Origin: Brevundimonas mediterranea
Lineage (GTDB): Bacteria; Pseudomonadota; Alphaproteobacteria; Caulobacterales; Caulobacteraceae
Assembly: GCF_014196125.1 (NCBI RefSeq)
Contig: NZ_JACIDA010000001.1
Location: forward strand, 248,001 to 312,000
DNA: 64,000 nucleotides
Direction: 5' to 3'
The stretch's first letter is position 1. Each line of letters opens with the position of its first letter. The position numbers and the translations under genes are program-made. The notes beneath the pieces were generated by a model, which had not been told where the DNA came from, ran no database searches, and saw only the letters and a list, made by a program, of their open reading frames with translations. This document shows positions 53,402-62,590 of this stretch, one piece after another.

Positions 53402-54070
53402 TTAGGCCAGGCCCGCCTTTTTCAGTGTCTTCCAGGCCTTGATGACGCGTTGCAGCTTGGCCTCGGCGCCGCGGTCGCCGCCGTTGGTGTCCGGATGGAA
53501 GCGTTTCAGGAGGTCGTGGTACTGAGACTTGATCTTGGCCTTGTCGGCGCCGGGATCGAGATCGAGGTCGGCCAGGGCCGCGCGTTCCAGCTTTCCGATT
53601 CGGCGATCCTCGGTCGGGGACTGAGGCGCCTGGTCGCCGCGACGCCCGAACAGACCGAAGCTGTCGCGCCACGAGCCGGCGCCGGTATTGTTCGCTGTGC
53701 CCATCTTGGCGGAGAAGGCGGCGGCCTCGCGCGTGAACTTGCCGGCCTTCATCTCCCAGGTCGGACGCCCGCCGGTCATGGCCTCGTTCTCCTGGACGGC
53801 GCGGACCTGGCCTTCGCTCATTCCGGCGTAGAAGTTCCAGCCCTTGTTGTATTCGCCCGCGTGCCCCTGGCAGAATTCGTAGAAGTCGTTCAGCCGCTCG
53901 CGCGACTTGGGCGCCTTGGCGGTCGCGGCCTTGCGGCAGCCGGGCCATTGGCACGGTTTCTCACCCGGCTTGAGGTGCAGGACGTCCGCCTTGGCGGCTT
54001 CCTCCTCGGGCTTCGGCGGCTTGACCCGAATGTCGGTGAAGCGCGGCTTGTATTGAAAGGAAGCGGACAT
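53402..54070 (-). CDS. C-terminal J-domain protein with N-terminal Cys/His region
   Basis: A 222-residue protein with its J domain at the C-terminus (about 165-220), containing the HPD motif (192-194) in KRFHPDTNGGDRGAE. The N-terminal half is unlike DnaJ: it has Cys40, Cys45, Cys67 and His70 (CQWPGC, then FCQGHAGEYNKGWNFY), which could bind a metal. This architecture, without Gly/Phe or zinc-finger repeats, is a known alphaproteobacterial family of unknown function. It would stimulate an Hsp70 ATPase. It is divergent from bolA, 45 bases away. Confidence 0.88.
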   Translation of the reverse strand: MSASFQYKPRFTDIRVKPPKPEEEAAKADVLHLKPGEKPCQWPGCRKAATAKAPKSRERLNDFYEFCQGHAGEYNKGWNFYAGMSEGQVRAVQENEAMTGGRPTWEMKAGKFTREAAAFSAKMGTANNTGAGSWRDSFGLFGRRGDQAPQSPTEDRRIGKLERAALADLDLDPGADKAKIKSQYHDLLKRFHPDTNGGDRGAEAKLQRVIKAWKTLKKAGLA

Positions 54071-54115
54071 CGCCCGAAGTGTAGTGTGGAATTGGACCTC
54101 TTCAAGGAAACGATC

Positions 54116-54421
54116 ATGTCAGACGGCCCCGTGGCGACGATTATCCGTGAAAAACTGAACGCCGCGCTTTCGCCGCAACGGCTGGAGATCGAAGACGACA
54201 GCGGACGGCACGCCGGCCACCACCACGAAGGCGGCATGGACGCAAAGCCTGGCGGCGAAAGCCACTTCAACCTGGTGGTCGTTTCTGCGGCGTTCGAAGG
54301 ACAGTCGCGGCTGATGCGGCAGAGGACGGTCAACGGGGTGTTGAAACAGGAGCTGTCGGGCCCGATTCACGCCCTGTCGATCAGGGCGCTCACGCCCGGC
54401 GAAGATTCCCACAGCGTCTGA
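54116..54421 (+). CDS. BolA-family protein
   Basis: A 101-residue protein with the BolA fold: an N-terminal helix IIREKLNAALSPQRLEIEDDS, then HHHEGG, the conserved SHFNLVVVSAAFEGQSRLMRQRTV and the C-terminal PIHALSIRALTPGE. BolA proteins bind monothiol glutaredoxins and Fe-S clusters. The ATG at 54116 has AAGGAAAC just upstream. It is divergent from the J-domain gene and precedes the histidine kinase by 85 bases. It is BolA-like rather than certainly orthologous to E. coli BolA. Confidence 0.92.
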   Translation: MSDGPVATIIREKLNAALSPQRLEIEDDSGRHAGHHHEGGMDAKPGGESHFNLVVVSAAFEGQSRLMRQRTVNGVLKQELSGPIHALSIRALTPGEDSHSV

Positions 54422-54506
54422 TTGCGGAAAAAACCAGCGTTCACTCCGTCTTAGAACCTTCGTCCTAGCGTCACGCGACCAAACAGAACGTGGGGACGGC
54501 TGGAAC

Positions 54507-56327
54507 ATGGTGGAATCTGACGGCGTCGCGAAGGCCTTTGCAGGCGACCGGCGCGCGGGCGACCCTGCTCAGGCCCTGACGGCCATCCTGCAGACCCAAT
54601 ATCTGCGGTACCTGATCATCGCCAGTTGGGCCCTGGGCCTGCTGGGTACGGTGGCGTGGTGGCAGGCCATGATATGGTTCGTGGTCACTTTGGCGGCCGG
54701 TTCCATCCGCGGCGTCGTCGAGCACAAGCTCAGCCACCGCGTCGATGTCGGTTGGGGCATGGTTTTCCCCGCCGTGGCGACCATCACAACTGCCGCATGG
54801 GCCGCTGCGCCCCTGATGGCCTGGTTCTCGAATTCGGCGTTCGGTCAGACCCTGGCCGTCGCCCTGATCATTTCCGGCTATGTGCTGGTCTTCGCCCAGT
54901 TGCGCAATTCGCCGCGGCAGGCCGTCATCATCTCTTCGCCGTATGGCGCCGCCGCCTGTATTATCCTGTTCAGCCTGTGGGGGACTCCGCAGTTCTGGTC
55001 GATGTTGGCCGTCCTGCCGTTCACCATGGCCTGTCTGTTCGTCCTGGTCACCATGACCATGCTGCGCGAGCGTCGGATCGACGCCTTCCAGGCGCATCAG
55101 GCCCATCTGATCGAGGAGCTGGAGGCTGCACGCGACAAGGCGGACGCCGCCAACGACGCCAAGTCGAACTTCCTGGGCGTCATTTCGCACGAGCTTCGCA
55201 CGCCGATGAACGGCGTCCTCGGGGCGGCGCAACTGCTCAGCGCGACGCGACTTGAAGCCACCCAGCGCGAATACCTGTCGATCATCCGAAATTCCGGCGA
55301 CAATCTTCTGTCCCTGCTGAACGACATCCTCGACATGACCAAGATCGAGGCGGGAAAGATGACCTTCGAGGTCGTCGATATCGTCGTCGATGACCTGCAG
55401 CGCCGGATTTCCGGACCCTTCGAGGCCCAGGCCGAGGCCAAGGGCCTGACCTTCGTGTCCGAACTGGAAGGGGACATTCCGGCCGTTGTGCGTGGGGATC
55501 CGCTGCGGGTCTGCCAGGTCGTGCAGAACCTGCTCTCGAACGCGGTAAAGTTCACCGACGTCGGCGAAATCCGCTATGTCGTGCGCGGTCGACGTATTTC
55601 CGACCGCAGGGTCGGGTTCGAGTTCTGCGTCACCGACAGCGGAGCCGGCATTTCTCCGACCGATCTCGAGCGGCTGTTTCAGCCCTTCACCCAGGTGGAC
55701 GCCTCTTCGACGCGCCGGTTCGGCGGCACGGGCCTGGGGCTGACCATCGCCCGACGCATGGCCAACATCATGGGCGGCGACATCAGCGTCGATTCCTCCG
55801 TGGGCCACGGGTCGAGCTTCACCCTGACCGTCGAAGCCGAGGTGGTGGAATGGAGCCGCCGTGTCTCGATCGAACGGGTCGAGACCGAGATAGAGTGCGG
55901 TGAAAGCCTGCGGGTGCTGGTGGTCGAAGATCATCCGGTGAACCGCATGATTCTGGAGGCCTGGATGAGCACGGCCTCGCATGTCACCGCCACAGCCGAG
56001 AACGGGCAACTGTCCCTGGAGGCGGCGAGCGAGCAGCAGTTCGACCTGATCATCATGGACGTCAACATGCCGGTGATGGACGGCCTGACCGCCACCCGCA
56101 GGATTCGGGAAGGCCGGGGGCTCAACGCCGAGACGCCCATCGTCGTGCTGTCCGCCTCCGCGCGCAGTGAAGATCATCAGGCCGGTCTGGACGCGGGCGC
56201 GGACGCCTATCTGACCAAACCCATCGATTTCGGCGCCCTGGCCGAGATGATGAGCCGTGTTCCGGGCGGACGCGAGGCCGTGGGCCGCGCCATGCCGCCT
56301 GCGTCGGAACAGTCGGTCGCCGCCTGA
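54507..56327 (+). CDS. Membrane-bound hybrid histidine kinase
   Basis: A 606-residue protein. Residues about 30-185 contain about five to six hydrophobic segments without a large periplasmic domain, suggesting sensing within or near the membrane. A short coiled coil (190-215) leads to the HisKA domain with His228 in FLGVISHELRTPMNG. The HATPase domain follows (NLLSNAVKF 341-349; DSGAGI; FGGTGLGLTIA 405-415). A C-terminal receiver has Asp518 in IIMDVNMPVMDG and Lys in LTKP. No response-regulator gene is adjacent, so it may signal through a histidine phosphotransferase. The signal is unknown. Confidence 0.93.
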   Translation: MVESDGVAKAFAGDRRAGDPAQALTAILQTQYLRYLIIASWALGLLGTVAWWQAMIWFVVTLAAGSIRGVVEHKLSHRVDVGWGMVFPAVATITTAAWAAAPLMAWFSNSAFGQTLAVALIISGYVLVFAQLRNSPRQAVIISSPYGAAACIILFSLWGTPQFWSMLAVLPFTMACLFVLVTMTMLRERRIDAFQAHQAHLIEELEAARDKADAANDAKSNFLGVISHELRTPMNGVLGAAQLLSATRLEATQREYLSIIRNSGDNLLSLLNDILDMTKIEAGKMTFEVVDIVVDDLQRRISGPFEAQAEAKGLTFVSELEGDIPAVVRGDPLRVCQVVQNLLSNAVKFTDVGEIRYVVRGRRISDRRVGFEFCVTDSGAGISPTDLERLFQPFTQVDASSTRRFGGTGLGLTIARRMANIMGGDISVDSSVGHGSSFTLTVEAEVVEWSRRVSIERVETEIECGESLRVLVVEDHPVNRMILEAWMSTASHVTATAENGQLSLEAASEQQFDLIIMDVNMPVMDGLTATRRIREGRGLNAETPIVVLSASARSEDHQAGLDAGADAYLTKPIDFGALAEMMSRVPGGREAVGRAMPPASEQSVAA

Positions 56328-56449
56328 TTGAGGCTGAAAGGCGGTCCTGGTCTGAACGGCAGGTGTCTTCGCCGGTTCAGACCCGCCTCAGCCGCCGGTC
56401 TCCATAGTGCGGGCAAGTCGAATGGTTCGACCGCAGATGGAGACATCCC

Positions 56450-56950
56450 ATGAAGAAGATTCTCACCGCCACGATGGCCGCGGTCCTGGCCGCCACCGCC
56501 GTGGGCGCCGCCGGAGCCGCCTCGGCCCAGTCTCGTGACGACCGCCGCTACGAACAGCGCCAGGACAACCGTCATGATGGTCGTGACGAAAGACGCGATG
56601 ACCGCCACGACCGCCGGGATGACCGCCGCGACTTCCGTCGGGACCAGCGTCAGGATCGCCAGGAGTATCGCCAGGATCAACGGCAGTACGGCCGCTGGCA
56701 GCAGGCCCAGCGTCGCTATCATGCGCCGCGCTATGTCGCCCCGCGCGGCTATTCGGTTCGCACCTGGAGCTATGGCCAGCGGATGCCGTCCTATTACCGC
56801 AGCAACGCCTATGTGGTGAACGACTACGGCCGCTACGGCCTGCGCGCGCCGCCGCGCGGCTATCAGTATGTCCGTAGCGGCAATGATGTGGTGCTGGCGG
56901 CGGTCGCGGGCGGTCTGATCACCGCCGTCATCGCCGGACTGTTCAACTGA
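56450..56950 (+). CDS. RcnB-family periplasmic protein
   Basis: A 166-residue protein with a signal peptide (about 1-27, ending ASA-QS). A strongly charged middle rich in Asp, Arg, His and Gln (about 28-85) precedes a C-terminal RcnB-like domain with GQRMPSYYRSNAYVVNDYGRYGLRAPPRGYQYV and VVLAAVAGGLITAVI. In E. coli RcnB affects periplasmic nickel and cobalt balance, but most members of this family are uncharacterised. It is monocistronic, ending before a strong terminator. Confidence 0.88.
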   Translation: MKKILTATMAAVLAATAVGAAGAASAQSRDDRRYEQRQDNRHDGRDERRDDRHDRRDDRRDFRRDQRQDRQEYRQDQRQYGRWQQAQRRYHAPRYVAPRGYSVRTWSYGQRMPSYYRSNAYVVNDYGRYGLRAPPRGYQYVRSGNDVVLAAVAGGLITAVIAGLFN

Positions 56951-56970
56951 TCATCGCGTGATCCGATCTG

Positions 56971-57001
56971 CGCCCCGGAGGGAAACCTCCGGGGCGTTTT
57001 T
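56971..57001 (+). terminator. Rho-independent terminator after the RcnB-like gene
   Basis: An 11-bp stem (56971-56981 with 56986-56996), a GAAA loop and five T residues, 20 bases after the stop. Confidence 0.95.
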
Positions 57002-57047
57002 CGTTCTGGGCTGACGGCGACGTCTCGAGCGCCCAATATGGATGCCC

Positions 57048-58736
57048 ATGCGCGCCTTCGCCGAACTTCTGGACCGCCTGTCGCTGACCGCCTCGCGGAA
57101 CGCCAAGCTGGTGCTGGTGCGGGACTATCTGAAGACGACGCCCGATCCGGATCGGGGCTGGGCCCTGGCGGCCCTGACCGGCGACCTGACCTTCGACGCG
57201 GCCAAGCCCGCCATGATCCGCAAGGCGGTCGAGGCGCGGGTGGACGGGGTGCTGTTCGGTTGGTCCTATGACTATGTCGGCGACCTGGCCGAGACGGTCG
57301 CCCTGATCTGGCCCGTGCCGTCCGATCGCCGGCCCAATCGCGAGCCCGAACTGGGCGAGGTGGTCGAGGCCTTGCGGACCGCGACCCGCGCAGAGGTCAA
57401 GGGCCTGCTGGAGGGCTGGCTGGACGCCCTGGAGCCCAAGGGACGCTGGGCCTTGCTGAAGCTGATGACCGGCGGGTTGCGGGTGGGTCTGTCGGGCCGG
57501 CTGGCCAAGACGGCGGCGGCGATGATGCGGCCCGAGGCGCGTATGACCCCGCCGTCGCCGGACGAAGCGGAGACGATCACGCCCCTGGAGCCGGTGGATG
57601 TCTCGGCCATCGAAGAGGTCTGGCATGCGGTCCCGCCGCCCTATGGCGACCTGTTCGCCTGGCTGGAGGGACGGGCCGAACGGCCCAGTCCGGACGCGCC
57701 GGGTCGGTTCCGGCCGGTGATGCTGGCCGTCGCCGTGGACGAAGCGGTCGATTTTCCCAAGATGAACCCGGCCGACTACGCCGCCGAATGGAAGTGGGAC
57801 GGCATCCGGGTTCAGGCGGTGGTCGAGGGCGCGGTCCGCAAACTGTGGTCCCGGACCGGGGACGAGATTTCGGGCGCCTTTCCCGATGTGATGGAGGCCC
57901 TGGCGTTCGAGGGCGCGCTGGACGGCGAACTGGTGGTCTGGCGCGACGGCGCCATCGCCCCCTTCGGCGACCTGCAGCAACGGCTGAACCGCAAGACGGT
58001 GGACGCCAAGACCATGGCGGCCTTTCCGGCGGCGGTGGTCGCCTATGACCTGCTGGCGGACGGGGGGGCGGATCTGCGAAGCCTGTCGCTGCGTGAGCGG
58101 CGAGCGCGACTGGAGACCCTGGTCCAGGGCCATGGGGGCGGGCGGCTGCACCTGTCGCCCCTGGTCGAGTATGCGGACTGGGACAGCCTGGCCCGGCTGC
58201 GGGCCGATCCGCCGGTCGGGGCGGCGGCCGAGGGGCTGATGCTCAAGCGGTGGGACACCCCCTATGTGGCGGGCCGCCCCAAGGGGCCGTGGTTCAAGTG
58301 GAAGCGGGATCCTCACGTCATCGACGCCGTCCTGATGTACGCCCAGCGCGGGCACGGCAAACGGTCCAGCTTCTATTCCGACTATACCTTCGGAGTGTGG
58401 ACGGAGGAGGGGGCGCTGACCCCCGTGGGCAAGGCCTATTTCGGCTTCACCGACGAAGAACTGAAACAGCTCGACAAGTTCGTGCGCGACCACACGGTGG
58501 ACCGGTTCGGGCCGGTGCGGTCGGTGCGGGCCGAGCGGGATTTCGGCCTGGTGCTGGAGATCGCCTTCGAGGGACTTCAGCGTTCGACCCGGCACAAGTC
58601 GGGCGTGGCGATGCGGTTTCCGCGCGTCAACCGCATCCGCTGGGACAAGCCCGCACGCGAGGCGGACACCCTCGACGCCGTCATGGACTTGCTGGATGCG
58701 ATAGAGACCGGAGGGGGACGCATCGCCAAGGTCTAG
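57048..58736 (+). CDS. ATP-dependent DNA ligase (cisplatin-damage-response type)
   Basis: A 562-residue ligase with an N-terminal DNA-binding domain (about 1-210), an adenylation domain and an OB-fold end. The nucleophilic lysine is Lys249 in EWKWDGIRVQ. Other nucleotidyltransferase motifs are GELVVWR, EGLMLKRWDTPY and KGPWFKWKRDP. This family is typical of alphaproteobacteria, where it is usually grouped with an exonuclease and a DEXH helicase; neither is adjacent here. The ATG at 57048 gives the usual MRAFAELLDRL start; 57042 is an alternative. Confidence 0.92.
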   Translation: MRAFAELLDRLSLTASRNAKLVLVRDYLKTTPDPDRGWALAALTGDLTFDAAKPAMIRKAVEARVDGVLFGWSYDYVGDLAETVALIWPVPSDRRPNREPELGEVVEALRTATRAEVKGLLEGWLDALEPKGRWALLKLMTGGLRVGLSGRLAKTAAAMMRPEARMTPPSPDEAETITPLEPVDVSAIEEVWHAVPPPYGDLFAWLEGRAERPSPDAPGRFRPVMLAVAVDEAVDFPKMNPADYAAEWKWDGIRVQAVVEGAVRKLWSRTGDEISGAFPDVMEALAFEGALDGELVVWRDGAIAPFGDLQQRLNRKTVDAKTMAAFPAAVVAYDLLADGGADLRSLSLRERRARLETLVQGHGGGRLHLSPLVEYADWDSLARLRADPPVGAAAEGLMLKRWDTPYVAGRPKGPWFKWKRDPHVIDAVLMYAQRGHGKRSSFYSDYTFGVWTEEGALTPVGKAYFGFTDEELKQLDKFVRDHTVDRFGPVRSVRAERDFGLVLEIAFEGLQRSTRHKSGVAMRFPRVNRIRWDKPAREADTLDAVMDLLDAIETGGGRIAKV

Positions 58737-59058
58737 CGCCTTGCCCCGGGTGAAACCGCGACGCGGTCTTGACCGGGCCGGCGCAAGCTCCCGCCGAACG
58801 AGGCCTTCCAGTGTAAAGACTTCGTTCTGGAAATAGTTCGAGTGAGTCTGGCTTCAGTAGTTCTGAACCAGATGATTTCCTCATGTTTGCCAAACGATCA
58901 GCCAATCGCAAAGCGTTGCAGTAAAGTCTGTCGACGTTGTCGTAGTGCAGGCCTTCGTTACGGCTCTGTTACGCGAATGATGGCCCTTGTGGGTATTTAT
59001 TTCGGAACGATTTGAGGCGACGTCCACTTCAAATCTGTATCTCGAAAGGACACGCATC
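58737..59058. other. Gene-free stretch between the DNA ligase and a small lipoprotein
   Basis: These 322 bases are less GC-rich than their surroundings. They must hold the promoter of the gene at 59059. I found no strong boxes: a GGAAC at 59004 lacks a matching -10 element. There is no terminator with a T-run after the ligase and no RNA gene seen. Confidence 0.5.
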
Positions 59059-59403
59059 ATGATCAAGCCCATCTTCGCGCTCGTCGCCGCCGGCGCTCTG
59101 CTGGCCGCTTGCGGCGACAATGACGAGACGACCGGACCGGTCGAAGGTCCGGCGGTCTCGACGTCGGAGACGCCCCGTAATCCTGCGGTGGATACGGACG
59201 ACACCACCCAGACTACCGCGCTCACGCCCGGCGCCAATTCCTTCACCGAAGGCCAGGCGCGAGAAGCGATCGAGAAGCAAGGCTACACGGGCGTCGGACC
59301 GCTGATGCAAAACGAGAACGGCGTCTGGTCCGCCACGGCCATGAAGGACGGCGCTCAAGCCACCGTCTCTGTCGACTACAAGGGCGTCGTCACCGCGCAA
59401 TAG
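59059..59403 (+). CDS. Small lipoprotein, unknown function
   Basis: A 114-residue protein with a lipoprotein signal ending LLAAC (Cys18). A low-complexity Thr/Asp/Pro-rich spacer (about 20-60) precedes a small globular end (about 65-114) with SFTEGQAREAIEKQGYTGVGPLMQNENGVW, ATVSVDYKGVV. The end resembles PepSY-like or similar small beta domains that are common after such spacers, but I cannot assign it. The ATG has an AAAGGA site. The YflT-type stress gene follows after 49 bases, so they are probably one transcript. Confidence 0.8.
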   Translation: MIKPIFALVAAGALLAACGDNDETTGPVEGPAVSTSETPRNPAVDTDDTTQTTALTPGANSFTEGQAREAIEKQGYTGVGPLMQNENGVWSATAMKDGAQATVSVDYKGVVTAQ

Positions 59404-59452
59404 GCGCGCGCGTCTCCCCAGATTTTCAAACCATCAGATTCAGGAGCGCCCA

Positions 59453-60100
59453 ATGGCGACCGTCACCCGTCTCTACGACAGCCACACCCAGGCCCTGCAG
59501 GCCGTGTCAGACCTGGAAGCCGCCGGCTTCAAGCCTGACGACATCAGCATCGTGTCCAACAACGCCGACAACTGGCACGCCGGTCATTCACATCCCCACA
59601 AGGATGGCGCGGGCCCGCTCGGCGACCGCAACGGCGACGGAGAGAATGATGTCGCCGACGGAGCCGGCACGGGCGCGGCGACCGGCGGCCTGGCCGGGGC
59701 AGGGGCCGGTCTCCTGGCCGGTCTGGGAATGTTGGCCATCCCCGGGCTTGGGCCGGTTGTGGCGGCAGGCTGGCTGGCCTCGACGGCGGTCGGCGCCGCC
59801 ATAGGCGCGGCGGCCGGGGGCGCTACAGGCGGCCTGCTCGGCGCCCTGAAAGAGGCCGGCCATTCGGACGAAGACGCCAATGTCTACGCCGAAGGGGTCC
59901 GGCGCGGCGGAACCCTGGTCAGCGTCAAGTCAGACGGTGACGATGAAAGCCGGGTCGAGGCCATCCTGAACGGTCGCCAGGGCTTCGACGCCGTGTCGCG
60001 GGGCGAAGCCTATCGCGCCTCCGGTTGGAGCCGGTTCGACAGCGATGCTCAACCCTACAGCAGTGAAGACATCTCGCGAGAGCGGGCCCTCTACCGCTAG
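59453..60100 (+). CDS. General stress protein 17M-like (YflT domain)
   Basis: A 215-residue protein starting with the YflT-type domain MATVTRLYDSHTQALQAVSDLEAAGF...DDISIVSNN (1-40). A Gly/Ala-rich hydrophobic region follows (about 70-135), which could insert into a membrane, then a second alpha-beta segment (NVYAEGVRRGGTLVSVKS). The C-terminal tail is Ser/Arg/Tyr-rich. Relatives are induced by general or heat stress. The ribosome-binding site is AGGAG. It is downstream of the small lipoprotein and ends before a hairpin. Confidence 0.87.
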   Translation: MATVTRLYDSHTQALQAVSDLEAAGFKPDDISIVSNNADNWHAGHSHPHKDGAGPLGDRNGDGENDVADGAGTGAATGGLAGAGAGLLAGLGMLAIPGLGPVVAAGWLASTAVGAAIGAAAGGATGGLLGALKEAGHSDEDANVYAEGVRRGGTLVSVKSDGDDESRVEAILNGRQGFDAVSRGEAYRASGWSRFDSDAQPYSSEDISRERALYR

Positions 60101-60118
60101 GGGATAGGCCGGATGCAA

Positions 60119-60146
60119 CGCCCGCCAGCCAGTACGCTGGCGGGCG
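60119..60146. terminator. Hairpin between the stress gene and the ROK regulator gene
   Basis: A perfect 11-bp stem (60119-60129 with 60136-60146) with a 6-base loop, 19 bases after the stress protein stop. There is no long T-run, but it lies between convergent genes and probably ends transcription. Confidence 0.65.
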
Positions 60147-60389
60147 AATACGGCTGAGGGAGAGGTGCGAGTTGCTGGCCCTCAACGCAGCGACGCCCGT
60201 AGACCGCCGTCGCCGGCCAGCCGTCTGACCTGCCTAGGGCGATGGCCCCATCCCCTGCAATGCGATCTGGATTGTCTTCCTTAAACCTGGATTGCGAGGT
60301 TGTGATTATCGGTTATAGCCCGGCGCCGACGCCCTCACGTCTGGAGGCGTTCAGTGATTTTCCCGAACGGCCGCTGGCAAGACCCGCCA

Positions 60390-61568
60390 TTACCCTCCGA
60401 AGGACACCTGGGGCGCGAGCGAGAAAAAAGCGGCTCTCAGCGGAAGCGCGGCGGCTCCCGCTGCAGAGGCGTCACCAAGGATCGGTGACGCGACGACCTG
60501 CGGGATCGGGCGGCGATGGCCCCGGCGTTCCGGGTTCGTGAAACGCAGCCGTTCGATCAGGCGCAGGGCTAATGGGGGAGGGAGCCGTCCGCCCAGCACG
60601 ATCGCCCCCGGGTCCAGAACCCCCGAGATGGCGGAAAGCACTAGATTCAGAGGCGCTTCGGCTGCATCCAGCCACTGGTTTACGATGGGATGGTCGAGGG
60701 GGAAGTCGGCAAGAAGGGCGCCGAGCGAAGCCCACCGACCGCCGTCGGCCTGCATCATACGATACAGGGCGGTTAGGTTTGGCTGAAACCAGTCGGCGGG
60801 AATGACGGATGCGAACTCGCCCGCATTGCCGTTGTTTCCGCGCAGGGGTTCGCCTCCCACAACGACGCCGCCGCCGAACCCGGCCGAAAAATACAGATAG
60901 GCGAAGCTGTCCACCTCGCGGCCTACGCCGAACATGGCTTCACCGATGGACGCCGCCGTGCCGTCGTTCTCGATCCACACTGGGCGGCCGAACGCGTCTG
61001 ATAAAATCCTGTCTAAGGGTTCAAGCGCCCAGGCGTCCAGCGCGGAGGGAGGATTGAGCCGCGCTCCGTCGCCGATGAAATAACCGGTTACGGCGGCGCC
61101 GACGCCGATCCTTTGATCGGAGGATACGCCGGCTTCGGCCTCCAGGGCCTCCACGAGGGTCAGCATCTCGGCGGTCGCAGCCGGAAGGGCGACATCGCGA
61201 ATCGGAATTTGGCGACGGGCCAGGATCGAACCGCTCAGATCCATTACGGCTGCTGCGATGGCGTCGGTCATGACCGAGACGCCGATCGCGTGAAGGGCCT
61301 TGGAATTAAGGCTGACAGGCGACCCTGGCTTGCCGCGACCCGTCACGACCGGTGCGCCCTCCGTCAGCAGGCCGCGTTTCAGCAGGGGCTCGACAAGTCG
61401 CGCGATCGATTGCTCCGTCAATTCGGCGGACCGCGCCATTTGCGCGCGGGTCATGGCCCCGTCCCGGCGCAGCAAGGACAGGAGCCGACGTTCGTTCGCC
61501 GTGGCTGTGCGTACGCCGTCTTCCCTGAGGAATTGCGGCGCGATTGATCCGTAACCGACTCCCACCAT
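60390..61568 (-). CDS. ROK-family transcriptional regulator
   Basis: A 392-residue protein with an N-terminal winged HTH (about 20-80, RRDGAMTRAQMARSAELTEQSI) and a ROK sugar-kinase-like domain. The catalytic-type Asp is in IENDGTAA. The zinc motif CxCGxxGC of ROK kinases is missing (the corresponding stretch is GNNGNAGEFASV), as in some ROK regulators. It probably senses a sugar and controls the neighbouring DUF6528 and TonB-receptor genes. The start at ATG 61568 follows the DUF6528 stop by 46 bases on the same strand; longer readings enter that gene. Confidence 0.88.
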   Translation of the reverse strand: MVGVGYGSIAPQFLREDGVRTATANERRLLSLLRRDGAMTRAQMARSAELTEQSIARLVEPLLKRGLLTEGAPVVTGRGKPGSPVSLNSKALHAIGVSVMTDAIAAAVMDLSGSILARRQIPIRDVALPAATAEMLTLVEALEAEAGVSSDQRIGVGAAVTGYFIGDGARLNPPSALDAWALEPLDRILSDAFGRPVWIENDGTAASIGEAMFGVGREVDSFAYLYFSAGFGGGVVVGGEPLRGNNGNAGEFASVIPADWFQPNLTALYRMMQADGGRWASLGALLADFPLDHPIVNQWLDAAEAPLNLVLSAISGVLDPGAIVLGGRLPPPLALRLIERLRFTNPERRGHRRPIPQVVASPILGDASAAGAAALPLRAAFFSLAPQVSFGG

Positions 61569-61614
61569 CAGCGGGTCATAGCGGAAAATGGCGCTTGTGA
61601 TACCGTCCTCGCGC

Positions 61615-62487
61615 TCAGCGTTCGGCGGGTATCCACCGCACCTTATACAAATGCATGTCGTCGGTCGGGACGCGGACGACGCGACGGTCATGCAAGACCG
61701 AGAAGCCGAAGGCCCACCAACGCTCTTCAGCCTTGACCCAGGCCACGTGGCCGTCGGCGTCGATATCGACCGACTTGACCTGCAGGGCCGGATTCAGCGG
61801 ATGCAGCGCCATGAAGGTGTCTGCGTCCGGATTGAAGCGCCAGACCCCGTCATGTGTGGTGACCAGATAACCCGACCCGTCACCGGCCTTCGACAGATCA
61901 TGTCCGTCGCGGGCGCCGGGCAAGGTCCAGTTCGCCGTCTCCTCGAGCCGGGGCGCGGCGCGGCCCCAATCGACGAGGGCGAAGGCCTGTATGGTGTCGT
62001 GCGACAGGGCGAAGAGACGTTCACGCACCGGGTCCCAGACTGCACCATGGCCGGATGGCAGGGGCAGACTGAGGATCGGCCTCTGGCCGTCGGCGAGATC
62101 GTAGACGTTCAGTCGATCGCCCCGGTCGTGGATCGAGAGGGCCACGGCGATGCGATCGCCGGGCAGGAGGGCCGCCGAATGCGCCATGGGGGCATCGGCG
62201 TGAAACAGCACATCGCCGGTCTCGCTGTTCAGAAGCACGACGCCGCCCGTTGAAGAGGTGATCAGCACACGACCGCCCGCGACCGGCTTGCATTCGTCGA
62301 TCTTTTCCAGAAGCCCGGCGCGAAACGCGCGGGGCAGGTTTTCGGCTTCCGAGGCGTCCCAGCGCCAGGTCTCTCGCGGACCTTCAGCGGCGAGTTCATA
62401 GCGTCGGACTTGGTCGTCCCCGCAGGCCAGAACGGCCGGTGATGCGGACATCGACGCTGTGAAGGCAAGAATGGCGGAAAGGATCAT
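61615..62487 (-). CDS. DUF6528 family secreted protein (beta-propeller-like)
   Basis: A 290-residue protein with a short signal peptide (about 1-21, ending SPAVLA-CG). Repeated beta strands follow, spaced like WD/YVTN propeller blades: RVLITSSTGGVVLLNSETGD, RIAVALSIHDRGDRLNVYDLA, GSGYLVTTHDGVWRFNPD. It matches the DUF6528 family as I remember it. The cysteine right after the signal could make it a lipoprotein, but the lipobox is weak. Members often sit beside TonB receptors and sugar enzymes. The gene is divergent from the TonB receptor and upstream of the ROK gene. Confidence 0.75.
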   Translation of the reverse strand: MILSAILAFTASMSASPAVLACGDDQVRRYELAAEGPRETWRWDASEAENLPRAFRAGLLEKIDECKPVAGGRVLITSSTGGVVLLNSETGDVLFHADAPMAHSAALLPGDRIAVALSIHDRGDRLNVYDLADGQRPILSLPLPSGHGAVWDPVRERLFALSHDTIQAFALVDWGRAAPRLEETANWTLPGARDGHDLSKAGDGSGYLVTTHDGVWRFNPDADTFMALHPLNPALQVKSVDIDADGHVAWVKAEERWWAFGFSVLHDRRVVRVPTDDMHLYKVRWIPAER

Positions 62488-62590
62488 GAGGGCTCCTTGA
62501 AAGAACGATCTTCTTGTATCGGCGGATCATGTCATAAATATCTCACTATGAGTGGGTAAATAACGGCCATCCCCTTCAAGGAGGCACCCC

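Noticed and set aside
59004..59008. GGAAC before the small lipoprotein as an EcfG general-stress promoter
   Set aside because: No CGTT or GTT follows at the required 16-19 base spacing, so the box pair is incomplete.
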